64,000 bases of DNA from Agrypnia vestita (taxonomy: Eukaryota > Arthropoda > Insecta > Trichoptera > Phryganeidae). The stretch lies in NCBI GenBank assembly GCA_016648135.1, contig JADDOH010002329.1, positions 248,001-312,000 of the forward strand, in the 5' to 3' direction. Below, piece by piece: positions 1 through 11,101 of this stretch. The notes under the pieces are model-generated. The model was not told the DNA's origin and searched no databases. It worked only from the letters and a program-made list of their open reading frames with translations. The position numbers and the translations under genes were made by a program. Each line of letters begins with the position of its first letter. Positions within the stretch are counted from its first letter, which is position 1.

Positions 1-719
1 ATGTATATTTAACCATGTAAATTTATATTTCTACATCCTTTAACCGATCTAAACTTTTTAAATTTTATATAGTAACTCTTTAGGACCCTGCACTAAATAT
101 GGAAACTCTCCATTCTCTCTTGGCTATTCTGTCCCTTGTATCCGATTTGAATGTGTATTGTGTGGAACGCCATCAGTTCCAAATTTTTTTAAGCTACATT
201 TTACAATTATGAGTCATCCTATTTATCGTCTACGTAAAACAATGGTAAACCGCTCGCTCACTATCCCCTCAACTCGTATTTGAAATTATAACTAAATCTA
301 AAACCCGGGCGACACCGGGTAGTGTTATATAAAATCAGTTTATTTTTTTTACATAATCATTTACCCCCGATATCACACGATATCCGTGATGACATGATGG
401 AAAACTTTTGATGGGTATTTACTTTTCCTGGCGCTATTACGGACTAATATTTTATTAATTGTTCCACAGCAAGAAATGGAATTTAAAATTCATTTACCGT
501 GTGTATTACATGAAAACACAATTATCGATGTGTACAGAAGTGCCCCGCCAATACATCGGGTCATCGACCGGACCATCGTCGCAAGGGAAGATCGCCGCAA
601 AACGAAAGCCTTTTTTCAATGTCTAGTGAATTACTAGCGATAACAATGACTGAAATATTATTTTAAAAGCATTCGCGTTACTTTTTATTGAGTGCTTTGC
701 TACAAGCGAAAGGAAAAAC
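1..719. other. AT-rich sequence, nothing recognised
   Basis: No credible ORF, RNA gene or repeat family was recognised here. Composition matches the AT-rich background. A slightly GC-richer patch lies at about 540-600. Confidence 0.5.
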
Positions 720-1220
720 TACATTTCAAAATGAAGACTACAACACACACACGTTCACCAGTTTGAAGACTACAAAATGTACACTATATTTGTAGTAAAA
801 AGTACACGAAGTGAACTAATTGTAGTACTAATGAAGTGAAGTGAAGAAGTATTGTAGTATTATAGTACAATATCAAATACCTATACAAGATTTATACCTA
901 TACAAAGAATACAAAGATTTCTTCATTTAGTCTCAAAATTTTTCTAATCATGGGGGGGGGATTGTTTCGATTTCCAAAAATTTCTTCTTTTATCTACATC
1001 GACTTCTTAAAAATTTTCACATAAACAATGTACTATTTAAAGTATAAACTCGTACTTTCAATAACTTTCAAGTTTGTATACTTTGTAGTGTTCGCTTTGA
1101 AATGAAGTGTAAGAAAAATTTGAAGTATATGCATTCAGTAACTTTCAAGTGTGTGTAGTTTGTAGTGTGCACTACACTTCAAAAGGTGTGAAGTGTACAC
1201 TTCAATGTAATGTAGTAGTG
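720..1220. repeat. Degenerate GAAGTG/TGTAGT-rich repeat
   Basis: The stretch is built from shuffled copies of motifs such as TTTGTAGTGT and GAAGTGTA. A unit beginning AATAACTTTCAAG or GTAACTTTCAAG, followed by TTTGTAGTGT, occurs at about 1059 and again at about 1136, a spacing near 77 bp. The short palindrome GTAGTGTGCACTAC lies at about 1160. It looks like a decayed satellite or a transposon interior. A G-run of nine bases sits at about 952. Confidence 0.45.
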
Positions 1221-1950
1221 AGTATAGAGCGGACCCATCACTATTTGTTACAGTCAATTGTTTAGGTTATTAGTAAATAATGCAGTTTTCTGTCTTATAA
1301 AATGTTTATCTGTTACTCTTTTTTTGCTTGGTCGCACGCTCGGTCGTCATAATCCAATCAACATATTTGCATGCATTGCGATAATCAAACTTACTAGAGT
1401 GTGATTGCCTTTCATACTCTATTGGTCATGGTGTTCCATCGAGCACATCCAGCAGAATACGTATCGAGTAAAACTGCTCTCAATAAATTTCTATTTATAA
1501 TATAATGATGATGGTTAGATATTCGTATTACTATGCTCATCAACGGTGGTATTCGCTGTTTCGATTCTCTTTAACGAAAAATTAATAAATCTGCTTTGCT
1601 GCAAATGGACTAATTATTGCTTTAAATTTAATGTTTTAGAAATAGATCTATGGGACCTAAGGGTCAATACGATTCCCAAAATGAACTGAAAACAATATCT
1701 CTTAAATATAGTATACCCCTCATGGTTTATTCTTAACTTTAACCTTTCATTTTTTTTGTATAACTTAAGTTATTGTTGCTATACATGTTAATTCTGTATG
1801 ACGTGTAAGATGGTCTCTATATTATTTAATATTCATGTGTAACCTGATTTTATTTGTACTGTTAGTTTTCTGTAAAGAAATAAATGCCTTTACGTGGCTT
1901 TTATTAATCGAATTTATAATAAACTATATAATTTAACTGTATAATTTTAA
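1221..1950. other. AT-rich sequence, nothing recognised
   Basis: No coding potential or repeat family was recognised. It borders the family A fragment that starts at 1951. Confidence 0.4.
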
Positions 1951-2018
1951 TTACGGATAAATTATATAAGTCTCACAGAGACGAAGCTATTTATATATGA
2001 GAAAAGTGGATGGAAGTC
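1951..2018 (+). mobile_element. Family A foldback element, left terminal repeat only
   Basis: The sequence matches the outer terminal repeat of the family seen in full at 52405-52805, including TCTCACAGAGACGAAGC and GAGAAAAGTGGATGGAAG. The copy stops abruptly where a family B hairpin begins, so it is truncated or interrupted. Confidence 0.6.
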
Positions 2019-2250
2019 AGCAATATCAAAAAAAAATTAATGCAGTCATCGAGGATTACTAATTTATAATGTACTGAATTCGAGATTTTATAGGAATCAT
2101 TGCCATAAATTTGTAGTAAACATGATTTTATATGGGATAGATACTTAAAATCTAGAATCCAGTACATTTTAAATTGGTAATCTTCGGTGACTGCATTCAA
2201 AACATTTTTTTTTAATTTTTTGGATACAGCTGCCTTTGTTTTTATTTCCT
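2018..2250. mobile_element. Family B hairpin MITE, copy 1
   Basis: This is a non-coding palindromic element. The left arm (CAGCAATATC, then ATGCAGTCATCGAGGATTAC at about 2040) is mirrored on the right by a GTGACTGCATT block at about 2188 and by GGATACAGCTGCCTTTG at about 2221. The same arms recur at 53971-54223 and 56823-57057. With no internal ORF it is a non-autonomous DNA transposon whose superfamily I cannot assign. Confidence 0.65.
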
Positions 2251-2829
2251 ACAAATAACGCAACGCGCACTCATATTTGGCTTATTTTAATATTTTGCAC
2301 GGATTGTTCACCATAAATGCAAACTGTACGTATTACTAATCTCATATTCTTCGCAATATTAATTTTTTTTTTTTTTTACAGTTTTAATTTTTTTTTTTTT
2401 TTTAAATATTTATTACATTAAACATATGCCAAACTGCACAGCAGTTTTACGTTGAAATATTCCACTGGCGAAAAACGTTTTACAATATTAAATGACTAGT
2501 TCGGCGAGAATCCTAGAAAGGGATAATAATTCTTTGGATCCACATAATATGAAATCTTAACTCGTACCACTACTTATCTACGTGTACCATATTACTGACT
2601 ACCCCCTCCAGTGGCGTAGCAATAATGTACCGAGCTCTTCGCCCTCACCGTGAGTGTTATTATACACATCGTTTCACTTTTAATTGATAATAATTACTTA
2701 CTAGAATATTATTTGCAAACGTATTCACTAAAATATTAATTATTTAACAGAAAGTTAATTAACTCTCCGTTACAATGTCTAACCACAAAGTTAATGCTTT
2801 AAACATTAATCCTATTATAAATTATTTTA

Positions 2830-2871
<42 letters not shown>

Positions 2872-3384
2872 TATATATATTATTAATATATATATATATA
2901 TATCATCCTCTCTTATCCTATCTATCTCTCTCTCTATATATAGACAGATATATATATCTATATCATATCATACTGTCTCTATATTACAGGATGTAAATAG
3001 CTAGTTTACAATATTTGATGGGTAGATTCTTGCCTAAATTAAAAGTCAAAAATTCCCAAGCGACAATTCTATAGAGAATTGAATTACGTTTGTATAAGGT
3101 TTTAATTATTTTGTTAAGTATTAGATTTATTTTACTTTAATGCCAGTCTAACGTTTTACAGAAGATGACAGAAATATTGTAAAAAATACTAACTCTGAAG
3201 TGGTTTATCTTCATAACTATTGGTATATTGTTGCTTAAACATTTTCGAGTTATAGTTTGCATAGAATAATATTAAATCGTACCTTGTATTCATTTTTTCA
3301 CATTTACCTTTACGATAGCAAATATAATGTACAAATGTAGGATTTTTTTTTCTGTTTTCGTTTCAACCAGGGTTGAGTAAATCA
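2251..3384. repeat. Poly-T runs and TA microsatellites
   Basis: T-runs lie at about 2360-2405 and long (TA)n tracts at about 2833-2905 and 2935-2965. The 73-residue Tyr/Ile ORF across the TA tract is an artefact of the dinucleotide repeat. Nothing else was recognised. Confidence 0.7.
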
Positions 3385-3396
3385 CATAGATTTATT

Positions 3397-3471
3397 GTGA
3401 CCTCACCGGGAATCAAATCCGGAACCCTCGGTGCGGGAAGCCAGTGTCATGCCCACTGGGCTACGAGGGCC
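3397..3471 (-). mobile_element. tRNA-derived SINE head, copy 1
   Basis: On the minus strand an RNA polymerase III A-box-like TAGCCCAGTGGG (3451-3462) is followed about 45 nt later by a B-box-like GGATTTGATTCCCGG. This is tRNA-type internal promoter spacing. A related copy in the same orientation occurs at 43348-43411. No clean acceptor stem is visible, so it is a SINE head or tRNA pseudogene and not a functional tRNA. Confidence 0.55.
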
Positions 3472-3482
3472 GTCTAGATTAG

Positions 3483-3527
3483 ATTTGATAATCCAATTCA
3501 TTAATATAATGAATTGGATTATCAAAT
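3483..3527. repeat. Perfect 21-bp inverted repeat hairpin
   Basis: Arms 3483-3503 and 3507-3527 are exact reverse complements (21 of 21) separated by three bases. The arm begins ATTTGATAATCC. It directly follows the SINE head. It could be a very small MITE or a replication-slippage palindrome. Confidence 0.85.
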
Positions 3528-3984
3528 CAAGCTAGAAACATTAAATTTAACAAATAATTAAAACCATTTTATTTATCGTTTATAGTTTTTTTTAGCCATT
3601 GATATTCGTTTACATACGTTATATAATTAGACAACCTTTTGCTAATTACAAGATACCCTAATCTGCAGGAGTAAGTCTGTGATAGTAATTCAAGTATCGT
3701 TCTAAATTATTGTAAAATAATCGTTAGTAAATTATTGCCAAGTGACATTATGTTTCTATTATTGTGAATCAAACTAACTTGTTATCCATTTTGACTTTCA
3801 ATGGTTATGAATGGAGGTTAATCATAATTGTGCATGTTGTTATTTTAGATAACCTGATTGATATATTTGATATTTTGTATGGTAGAATGTCCTTCCAAAG
3901 TACGAATGAAAACTCTTTTCGAGAGGTAATATATTGTTAATATAATAGTGTAAAATAAGATTAAAATTACCTTTATAAAATAAA
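3528..3984. other. AT-rich sequence, nothing recognised
   Basis: No feature was supported in this stretch. Confidence 0.4.
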
Positions 3985-4170
3985 TTAATACTTTTTCTTC
4001 AAACACAGAAAAAAAAATTGTGGTGACATTATAATTATAATTTATATAAATTAACTTTGTACACACCACTTTTTTATTAAAAAAAATTCAACATGTTACA
4101 AAGCCATGGTGTATACAAAGTTAATTTCTATGTATAATACTTATCATTTCTTCTGGATATTACCACAAAA
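3985..4170 (-). mobile_element. PLE terminus remnant (family P1), with an inverted partner
   Basis: The stretch resembles the pseudo-LTR of the PLE seen at 45569-46012. It has a CTTCTTC-type element end, then GTGGTGACAT, TAAATTAACTTTG and TTCAACATG, all in minus orientation. At about 4113 the same terminal block restarts in plus orientation (ACAAAGTTAATTTCTATG, later TTACCACAAAA), giving a head-to-head arrangement. The hammerhead portion is truncated. Confidence 0.5.
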
Positions 4171-6680
4171 CGGGTTTCTATACTTAAATGTAAATAGATT
4201 AATGTGTACGAATTGCTACCACGAAGTTATACACTTTTTAGTATAAAAGTAAACTACATTATTACAATTTCTTGAAATTATCTGGAGGTTTCGGGCTCCC
4301 CAAGAGCAGGGGCGCTGTTTTGCCCAGGTTACTCAGACAATAGATACGCCACTGACCTCTTCTCTAATTTTTGTAAATTATATACTAATTAATTCTAAAT
4401 ATTCATTACTTTTACAATTGAAATGAAATTTTAAAAAAAAAAACAGTTTTCTTACCCCACTCGATTTTATAATTATATAGTTCTCTAAAATATTAATAAA
4501 CTATTTGAAAACGACCATTTCTGATCAAGTTTAGTGTAGATTGTCAGAAATTATAATTTTATATTACCTCTGGGTAACATTTGATGTGCTCGTCATTAGA
4601 ACGTTTTACAATATTGACTGTAAAATATTTTAGTTTACAATTATCACCTCGAAGTTGCTGTTTTGATGTCATATTAAATATCATGTATTATTAAATGATA
4701 CAGGGTTATAGATTGCAATTAAGCCAAAGATATGTTCTTTGCTCTATGCAAAGTACACCTCTTCCGTTTTAAGATAAATTTGATAAATCATCTAATCTGG
4801 CTCGATTTAATGAGTTTAATGATTATTTATTGAATAACGTAATTTTGGTAAGGTTGATGCATCTTGGATTGGTTTTATCGTCATTTAAATATTGAGTTGT
4901 TTCTCAAAAATTATTTAAGAATGAATCATAAGTTCTAACCAATCGTTGTGCAGACGATAGATATAAATTGTTGATTTTAACAAAAATTATTATTAACCTT
5001 TTAAAAATTATAAACCTTTGACTTCTATCTCGAATATGTATCGAAAATATTAAGTTAATTAGTTGAAAAGCTCCCGGGAACTGCAATACGATTGTTTTAA
5101 TGAATGAAAACACTAGAAATTAATTAGCAATTTATTAATTAATGATTAATTTATTACTTAATGTAAAAAGTCACTAAACACGAATTAAATTAAACACTTT
5201 TCTTCAATGTACACTATTTCGCAGTATATCACTCGTAAATGAACAATTTATTATCGCTGGGTAACACGTATTTAACATTCCATCTAATTCTCGCTCGTTT
5301 ATTTATCGCTTCGCGATTCACGACTGGCCACACTGGGCGTCGATATTTTCGTACTTTCTAAATTATTATAGTATTTAAGAGAAGGTCCTCGACAATTTTT
5401 AGACGTTTTTCGAAGACGTTTTGCTAGATTGTAGGCCGTTCTCGATCCTTCAATAGTGTTATGACATAATATTACAAGGAATTCTGACAGTGCGCAATTT
5501 CTTTTGCTAGCCATTCCGTGACAATATCATAGAATTATGTATATTTCCTGCTCCTTTCCTTACAAGATCCTTATCTGGACTTCAAAATTCAATAATCATC
5601 GAAACACTTGTGCAATTGCAATGCTATCTTCACTAAACATCATTACGAATAATCGGTAAATGAGTCGCCTATTATTTAGAAGTACTTTTAATTAATATCC
5701 CTGTACCTAATACTTGTATACATATTAACCCAAGCCTTATTGGGAAAACTCTCCTCATTCAATTCTACATTTACAAGCACAACCTCGAACGAAGCGAACA
5801 ATTTCATTATTTTCAACTTTATGTTCATAATTTGTTAACAAACTTTAGCGTACGTAGAAAAGAGTAACTTAACGAAAACAAGCGTATTGTACGATTATAA
5901 AAATATTAAATGAGAGACTTATCCAATCCTTAAAAAGCTTTATCAGTACCTACCTAATTACTGAGTGAAATTAATTTCAATGTGTTATATTATTAATGGA
6001 TTTGGCGTTTCCATTATAGAGATTTTTCACGATGAATATTAAATTGAATGAAATACGTAAACTATATTACCTCTACGTGAGTTTAATTATAATTTTATAT
6101 AATACTACTTAAGTACTTTTTTTTTAAAATGACAAAGACATGAAAGGTCTATGGAAAACATTTTATATACATCAATATAACAATATAATAAGGACACAAA
6201 ACCATTTGTTATATTTGACTTTTAGCATTATTATTTCGAGAGTAACAGAATCTCTCGTAGACAGGTGAAGTATTAAATGGGTTAATTTGTCATTGGGTAA
6301 CTCATTCAAAAATTCTAAAAATGGCTGAGTTACGTCAATTGGAAGCCAGCGTGGAACGTGAATTTTTAAACGAATTACGTTATTCTGTTGTGTTCTTCCC
6401 GAACTCCCTTTTCAGAATTTTGACGACGATATCTCGAAAACAACTGAACTGATTTTGTTCAAATTTTGCACACATCTTTCTAATAATATTAGCTACAATT
6501 TAGTGTATATTTTTTCTTGATAACATGCGTCGTTTGCTTATTATGAATTTTTAGCATCGATTTATTTTAGGAAAAAATTAAAATTATTTTCAAACTGATC
6601 TCATTTTAACAAAAAAATTTTTTTTTTCAATATGCATCACAGACGTACATTATTTAACAATAAAATAATAATTATGCCCA
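4171..6680. other. 2.5 kb AT-rich sequence, no feature recognised
   Basis: Only short spurious ORFs occur. The part at about 6380-6640 (a run including TTCAAATTTTGCACAC) has the texture of a decayed transposon, but I cannot place it in a family. Confidence 0.4.
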
Positions 6681-6689
6681 GACAATGTG

Positions 6690-6900
6690 ATTATCTCTAA
6701 AACCTGCGCGCGCCGCGAACTTTTGCGGGACAGCACACAACTCCACAATCCAAATATAATAATTTCATTATCTATCTGTCCGTAACGTCCGTAACCTGCT
6801 GGAATTTAATTGGAATTACAAGTTTAGATAATATAGAGTGACACGCAATCAGCGCGCAATACGCAATGACTCAGGCAACACCCAGCGGTCGCCATCCAAA
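6690..6900. other. GC-richer patch, possible regulatory sequence
   Basis: CpG-containing blocks (GCGCGCGCCGCGAAC at about 6706, CAGCGCGCAATACGC at about 6850) interrupt AT-rich DNA without a sustained ORF. Short AT-rich homeodomain-like sites (TTTAATTGG) lie between them. It may be a conserved non-coding element or an old GC-rich repeat. Confidence 0.25.
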
Positions 6901-7454
6901 TTACCGTGATTTTTTAGGGATTTACGATTAGTTTATAAAATATTTTTTTATGAAAAATATTTTACAGTGTACGCCGTAAATAATGATATAAAATTTACAT
7001 ATTTTTTGATGCTTCAAGGTTCTAAATAATTAACAGTAATTAACTTTGTTTATTATTTCACTTGCCGAAAAGAATTTTGGTTACTCTCGAAACCTAAGTA
7101 GTAATATATAAAATTATAATTAATCTCACTTAGAGGTAACATTGTTAATGTATTTTACCTGTAATGTAATGACTTACGTACATTAATCATAATCAATCAA
7201 ATACTCGGTCAATACAGAGAACAAACATTAAAAAATCACTAGACATTCGATCAAAAACTAAACATTTCGTCGGTGTTTTGAGTCGTCGAATCGTGGCGTA
7301 TTTGTTTAGAGTCGATAATTTCAAACATTAAACACCCAATGTAGAGAAAGATATATTAGTTTTGAATAAGAATCGAAAATCATCACACGCTGAGAAGCAC
7401 AAATCAAACAATAGATGGGCCAACAAAGAAATTCGTAATTATTAATTTACATCT

Positions 7455-7610
7455 GTGAGGACCGCCGCAGACGCAAGACGCAAGTCTCTTTGATTTAAAT
7501 GATTACGGACGAATAATAATAAAATGTCGTTTTGTTTCTTTTGTTACTTAATTGAATATTTCCCTTGCGGCCGTGTTCGTCTTGCGTCGAGCCCGTCCAG
7601 CTGACTTTAG
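7455..7610. other. GC-richer patch with short inverted motif
   Basis: GACGCAAGACGCAAG at about 7470 is mirrored by GTCTTGCGTCGAG at about 7578. The patch stands out from its surroundings in CpG content and carries no convincing ORF. A regulatory role is conjecture. Confidence 0.25.
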
Positions 7611-7734
7611 TATAATTTGTATATTACTTGTGTTTTTTACTTACATCACAGATCACCCAACTTTTGACTATTTTTACTACAGCAACAATCAAAAAAAAAT
7701 TATTTATTAAATATAAAATAATTTTTTTGAGAAT

Positions 7735-7797
7735 TTATTTTATTCTAAAACCAAATTTATTAATCAATTAGAAAGACATACAGGAAAGTCTAAATTA
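7735..7797 (+). mobile_element. Family C MITE fragment
   Basis: TTAATCAATTAGAAAGACAT at about 7760 and its flanks match the arm of the palindromic element at 8056-8436. The copy is broken by the tRNA-like SINE head that follows. Confidence 0.6.
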
Positions 7798-7868
7798 ATC
7801 TGGGATACGAACCCAGGTCACCTCCTTTCCGGGGCCGATGCTCTGACCACTAAGCTGTAGCAGCCCTC
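7798..7868 (-). mobile_element. tRNA-derived SINE head with intact T arm
   Basis: On the minus strand there is an A-box-like AGCTTAGTGGTCAGAGC and, downstream, a perfect tRNA T arm: CTGGG, loop TTCGTAT, CCCAG. The loop region includes the pol III B box. No matching acceptor stem is seen, and the unit sits inside a broken family C element, so it is a tRNA-derived insertion and not a working tRNA gene. Confidence 0.6.
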
Positions 7869-8055
7869 TATGTTTCCGTGAATATATCGACCTTATATGT
7901 AGTTCTCATTTTTATTAATTGATTAATTTATATTTTTGTACAAAGAGCAATCCACTTTTTTTGATACGGTAGTTCAAATTACTTTGCAATGCCACCGCTA
8001 GATGGACGCCAGAATTAACCGAATAATTCATTTTATTTGGACATTTATACAACAG

Positions 8056-8208
8056 ATATTATATATATTCAAGAACACATTCATATTTGTGAAGTTGTAA
8101 TTTTTCAGAACAAAGTTCTGTGAAATTTTGAAACCAAATTAATTAATCAATTAGAAAGACATACAGAAAAATCTAATTCACGAAGCTACTACTAGGATAT
8201 CTTTTATA

Positions 8209-8239
<31 letters not shown>

Positions 8240-8248
8240 ATTATATAT

Positions 8249-8281
<33 letters not shown>

Positions 8282-8436
8282 CTTTATCCCAATAGCAGCC
8301 TAATACTTTTTCGTGAATTAGATTTTTCTGTATATCTTTCTAATTGATTAATTAATTTGGTTTTAAAATTTCACAGAACTTTGTTCTGAAAAATTATAAC
8401 TTCCCAAATATGAATGTGTTCTTGAATATATATTTT
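8056..8436. mobile_element. Family C long-palindrome MITE with TA core
   Basis: Arms of about 145-150 bp (8056-8200 and 8283-8436) are near-identical reverse complements. They include CAGAACAAAGTTCTGTG and TTAATCAATTAGAAAGAC on the left and their mirror on the right. They flank an expanded (TA)n core at 8201-8282. There is no coding capacity. The structure is a foldback DNA transposon; transposase family unknown. Confidence 0.75.
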
Positions 8437-8448
8437 ATTCTTGTCTAT

Positions 8449-8637
8449 TTTTCTTCTTCTAATGATGTCATCTATCGGAGGTCGGCGATCATTCTGGTGA
8501 TTTTATTTATTTTATTTAGATTTTATTTACCGCCGCACGGAATAACTCAGTCGAGTAACACTTATACCCAGTTACGCAGCCATGAGATGCGGCATCTTCC
8601 TGTGTTTCTTTTACCACTTATTTTGCACTGAATAATG
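8449..8637 (-). mobile_element. LINE 3'-end fragment (RTE-like tail)
   Basis: On the minus strand the sequence runs through AGAATGATCGCCGACCTCCG and ends in a GAAGAAGAA tail at about 8450. This is the 3'-UTR and tail style of the insect LINEs seen elsewhere in the window. Only the terminal part is present; the plus-strand 73-aa ORF is antisense. Confidence 0.4.
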
Positions 8638-9310
8638 AGTTGGTTTAGACTATATTTTGGTCCTCTCATTGTATGGGTGTGGAGGGGCTTATAAGTCCAC
8701 CGTACAGCCATTAATCATAGTGCAAAAAATAATTATTAAAACGATTCTCAAAAAACCTTATGACTATCCTACTGTAAATATATTTCAAGAATTTAATATA
8801 CCGTCACTCACAAAAATATACAAAACACACTCCATATGCCAAATTTAAAAGTATATATTATAAATAAATCTCACACCTTAGACTGTATAAGTAGTAGACA
8901 TAGAACAAAGGGACAAATAAAGAGACCATCTTTAAGAACCACCATGGCACAACATCATTATACTCATACATACTTGGGAGTTATATGGTACAAAACATTG
9001 TTGTCGCAAAACAAATTTCAAGAAAGGGACATTCCAAAATACGAACAAATGATTTACGACAACGATGAATTATAACATTGCCCAAATGTCTCAAATGGTT
9101 TCTATATAATAAAAAAAATTACTGCTTCTAAATGGTTTCTGCTTTTATACATTAATTTAGCTTACAAATACTCCTCCCATAAGCTCGAGCTTTGGCTTAT
9201 ATTATGGGGAGTATAATGTCTGTAAAAATGTTATAACAAAGAATCAATTTATTATAAAAAACATGTATCTACTGTATAAATAAATATAATAAATAAATGT
9301 AATAAAATAT
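8638..9310 (+). pseudogene. CR1/Jockey-type LINE, C-terminal reverse transcriptase remnant plus 3' UTR
   Basis: An in-frame stretch from about 8640 reads LYGCGGAYKSTVQPL, then YPTVNIFQEFNI, matching the post-catalytic C-terminus of non-LTR reverse transcriptases (W/YGG, PL-x-x-x-Q, YPT). A frameshift near 8836 moves to the frame encoding RTKGQIKRPSLRTT and YKTLLSQN, ending at the stop near 9073. The 3' UTR contains CTCCTCCCATAAGCTCGAG and ends in a TAAATAAATATAATAAA-rich tail. A second copy of this 3' end at 22.86-24.03 kb carries further insertions. Catalytic RT motifs are absent (5' truncated). Confidence 0.7.
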
Positions 9311-9600
9311 TTCCGAGGTTCTCAAGCTTTCTTATCTTGATAGTCCCAATACTTCTCGGTCGTTTTCCATATGCCGTCTATTCTACATTTTTTTTTTACA
9401 TTCACATTTTACATTCGTTACTCTATCTACTTTTCTCAATATGCTATATTCAACGTCATTGCGTCACATTTCATATAGGCACGTATCAATGCCTCCACCT
9501 CATATAAGAGAACAGCTAAAATATAACACCGAACTATACCCATTCTAAGTTGCAGGCTTAGGTCACAGTCTATTAAGAACGATAATTGAAACGTAAGTTT
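9311..9600. other. No feature recognised
   Basis: AT-rich sequence between the LINE tail and the family D hairpin. A moderately unique stretch at 9310-9540 has no ORF. Confidence 0.35.
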
Positions 9601-9630
9601 TATTCACTGTACCTCTCCGAAAACAGACTA

Positions 9631-9768
9631 AGGCCCGAGTTCAGAGTCAATACTTAGATGATTTAAAGGTTTAGGTACGCCTTAAAAGCATTATTTTCAG
9701 TACATGATGACACTTTTAAAGCGTACTAAACTTTAAAGATTCTAAATGTTGACTCTGAATTCGGGCCT
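9631..9768. mobile_element. Family D hairpin MITE, copy 1
   Basis: The element is bounded by AGGCCCGA and TCGGGCCT. Its arms pair over about 60 bp (AGAGTCAATACTTAGATG on the left; the mirror AATGTTGACTCTGAATTCGG on the right), with a small loop near 9695. A full second copy lies at 51166-51304 and a right-end fragment at 13870-13939. No coding sequence. Confidence 0.75.
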
Positions 9769-9889
9769 AACTGTAATGCTTGGAGAGGGACTTATACTTT
9801 TATATTATTACATTTTTGTTCACATGTATATATTTTTAAAAATATTTACTTTTTAGTCTTTTTTTTGTAGTACCAATTTTCTTTCTTTT

Positions 9890-9990
9890 TCTTTTTATTT
9901 TCTTCAATTTTCTATTTTATTTCAAATTGGTTTGATCTCATTAAGCTTGTTAATTTCTCTAGACAATCTGTTGTAATACTTTGTTCCTAA
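9890..9990 (-). pseudogene. LINE reverse transcriptase extreme C-terminal fragment
   Basis: The minus strand reads GTKYYNRLSREINKLNEI and then a stop. This matches the '(x)YN-LP-EI' end of CR1/Jockey-type ORF2 proteins. Similar but distinct endings occur at 22232-22472 and 27060-27165. Only the terminus is preserved. Confidence 0.55.
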
Positions 9991-10000
9991 ATATATATAA

Positions 10001-10330
10001 TTTTTCTGGTATTTGGCCGTCTTCTGAAATAAGCAACATTCCTATTTATGTATCTTGACAGTTATCGTATAACATTATAATGCCACCAATTTTGATGTTT
10101 TAAGTTTCACAAGTTTGAAATTAATGATTTCTATCAATTAGAAAGCCCATTATTCATAATTGTGAAAACTTAACGCTTATTTACGTTTTAGAGCTTTCTG
10201 AATTATTGAATTCATTAATTTCAAACCTGCCAAACTTAAAATGTCAAAATTGGCGACATCACTATGTTAAAAATTAACTGTCAAGATACAAAAATAGCAA
10301 TATTGCTTATTTCAGAATACAGCCGATTGT
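10001..10330. mobile_element. Family E palindromic MITE
   Basis: Arms at about 10019-10140 and 10200-10323 are reverse complements with scattered mismatches. The left contains TCTGAAATAAGCAA and TATCTTGACAGTTA; the right contains AACTGTCAAGATA and TTGCTTATTTCAGAA. A half copy lies at 10431-10482. No ORF. The superfamily is not assignable by eye. Confidence 0.7.
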
Positions 10331-10430
10331 AATTTTTATAATTTTTAAGTATTATACTTTTTTTACCTCCTTTTATACACCTCATCATCATTTGGGCCAT
10401 CCGGTAGCGTTGGCGATGGAAATTATTACT

Positions 10431-10482
10431 TAAAACTTAAAAATTGGCGGCATTGCATTATTGCTTATTTTAGAATACGTGT
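10431..10482. mobile_element. Family E fragment
   Basis: AAAATTGGCGGCATT followed by TTGCTTATTTTAGAATACG repeats the right arm of the element at 10001-10330. It is a short solo remnant. Confidence 0.5.
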
Positions 10483-10489
10483 GATTGTC

Positions 10490-11098
10490 TTTGAAGATAT
10501 CCTCCAAATACTATCTGACGTTCGTAAAATTCAACACATTTTTGTGTACATAAATTAACGACGTATTAATGGTATTTTGCTGTTTTCCTGAGAACATTAA
10601 CTTTAAGGAGGCTGTTAACTGTGAGTGAACAATAGTTTGAAAGAATTTAAGAGACATAATAAAGGTAGCATTCTTACCCGACAGTGTGTGAAATGAAATA
10701 GAACACCGCTTGGATGGCTGCAAATAGATAACATATAAAAATATGCGTAAATCTCTTTTATTTTTGATCGTACTGCAATTAGCTATTGCATGTTTTTTAA
10801 ATTATTTTTCTTTCTGTGATAACATCCTCATCGCCATATTTACAGAGACTTCTACACAAACTTAACTTTAAACATAGATTTAAATTATTATAAATTTACA
10901 CCAAATTGATTGACTCCTACAAAGTCTAGACTAGAAGTGCTAACTAGTCCGCATTATGTATTTTTTACATATTTATTATTAAAACCAGTGGCAATGTGTG
11001 TCCACTGTAGAATAAGTTGTTCGGGGAAGGTTTAAAGTTATTGATATCCTCGTAGGACCGGTAGAAAGATAGTTGGGGGCTAAATGTTTTATTTATCT
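10490..11098. other. No feature recognised
   Basis: AT-rich stretch. The minus-strand 70-aa ORF at 10511-10723 shows no recognisable domain. Confidence 0.4.
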
Positions 11099-11101
11099 AT
11101 G

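Noticed and set aside
2775..2996. 73-aa Tyr/Ile-rich ORF on plus strand
   Set aside because: Encoded by a (TA)n microsatellite; repetitive composition with no protein signature.
8201..8282. Origin or promoter TATA cluster
   Set aside because: It is the TA-expanded loop of a palindromic MITE.
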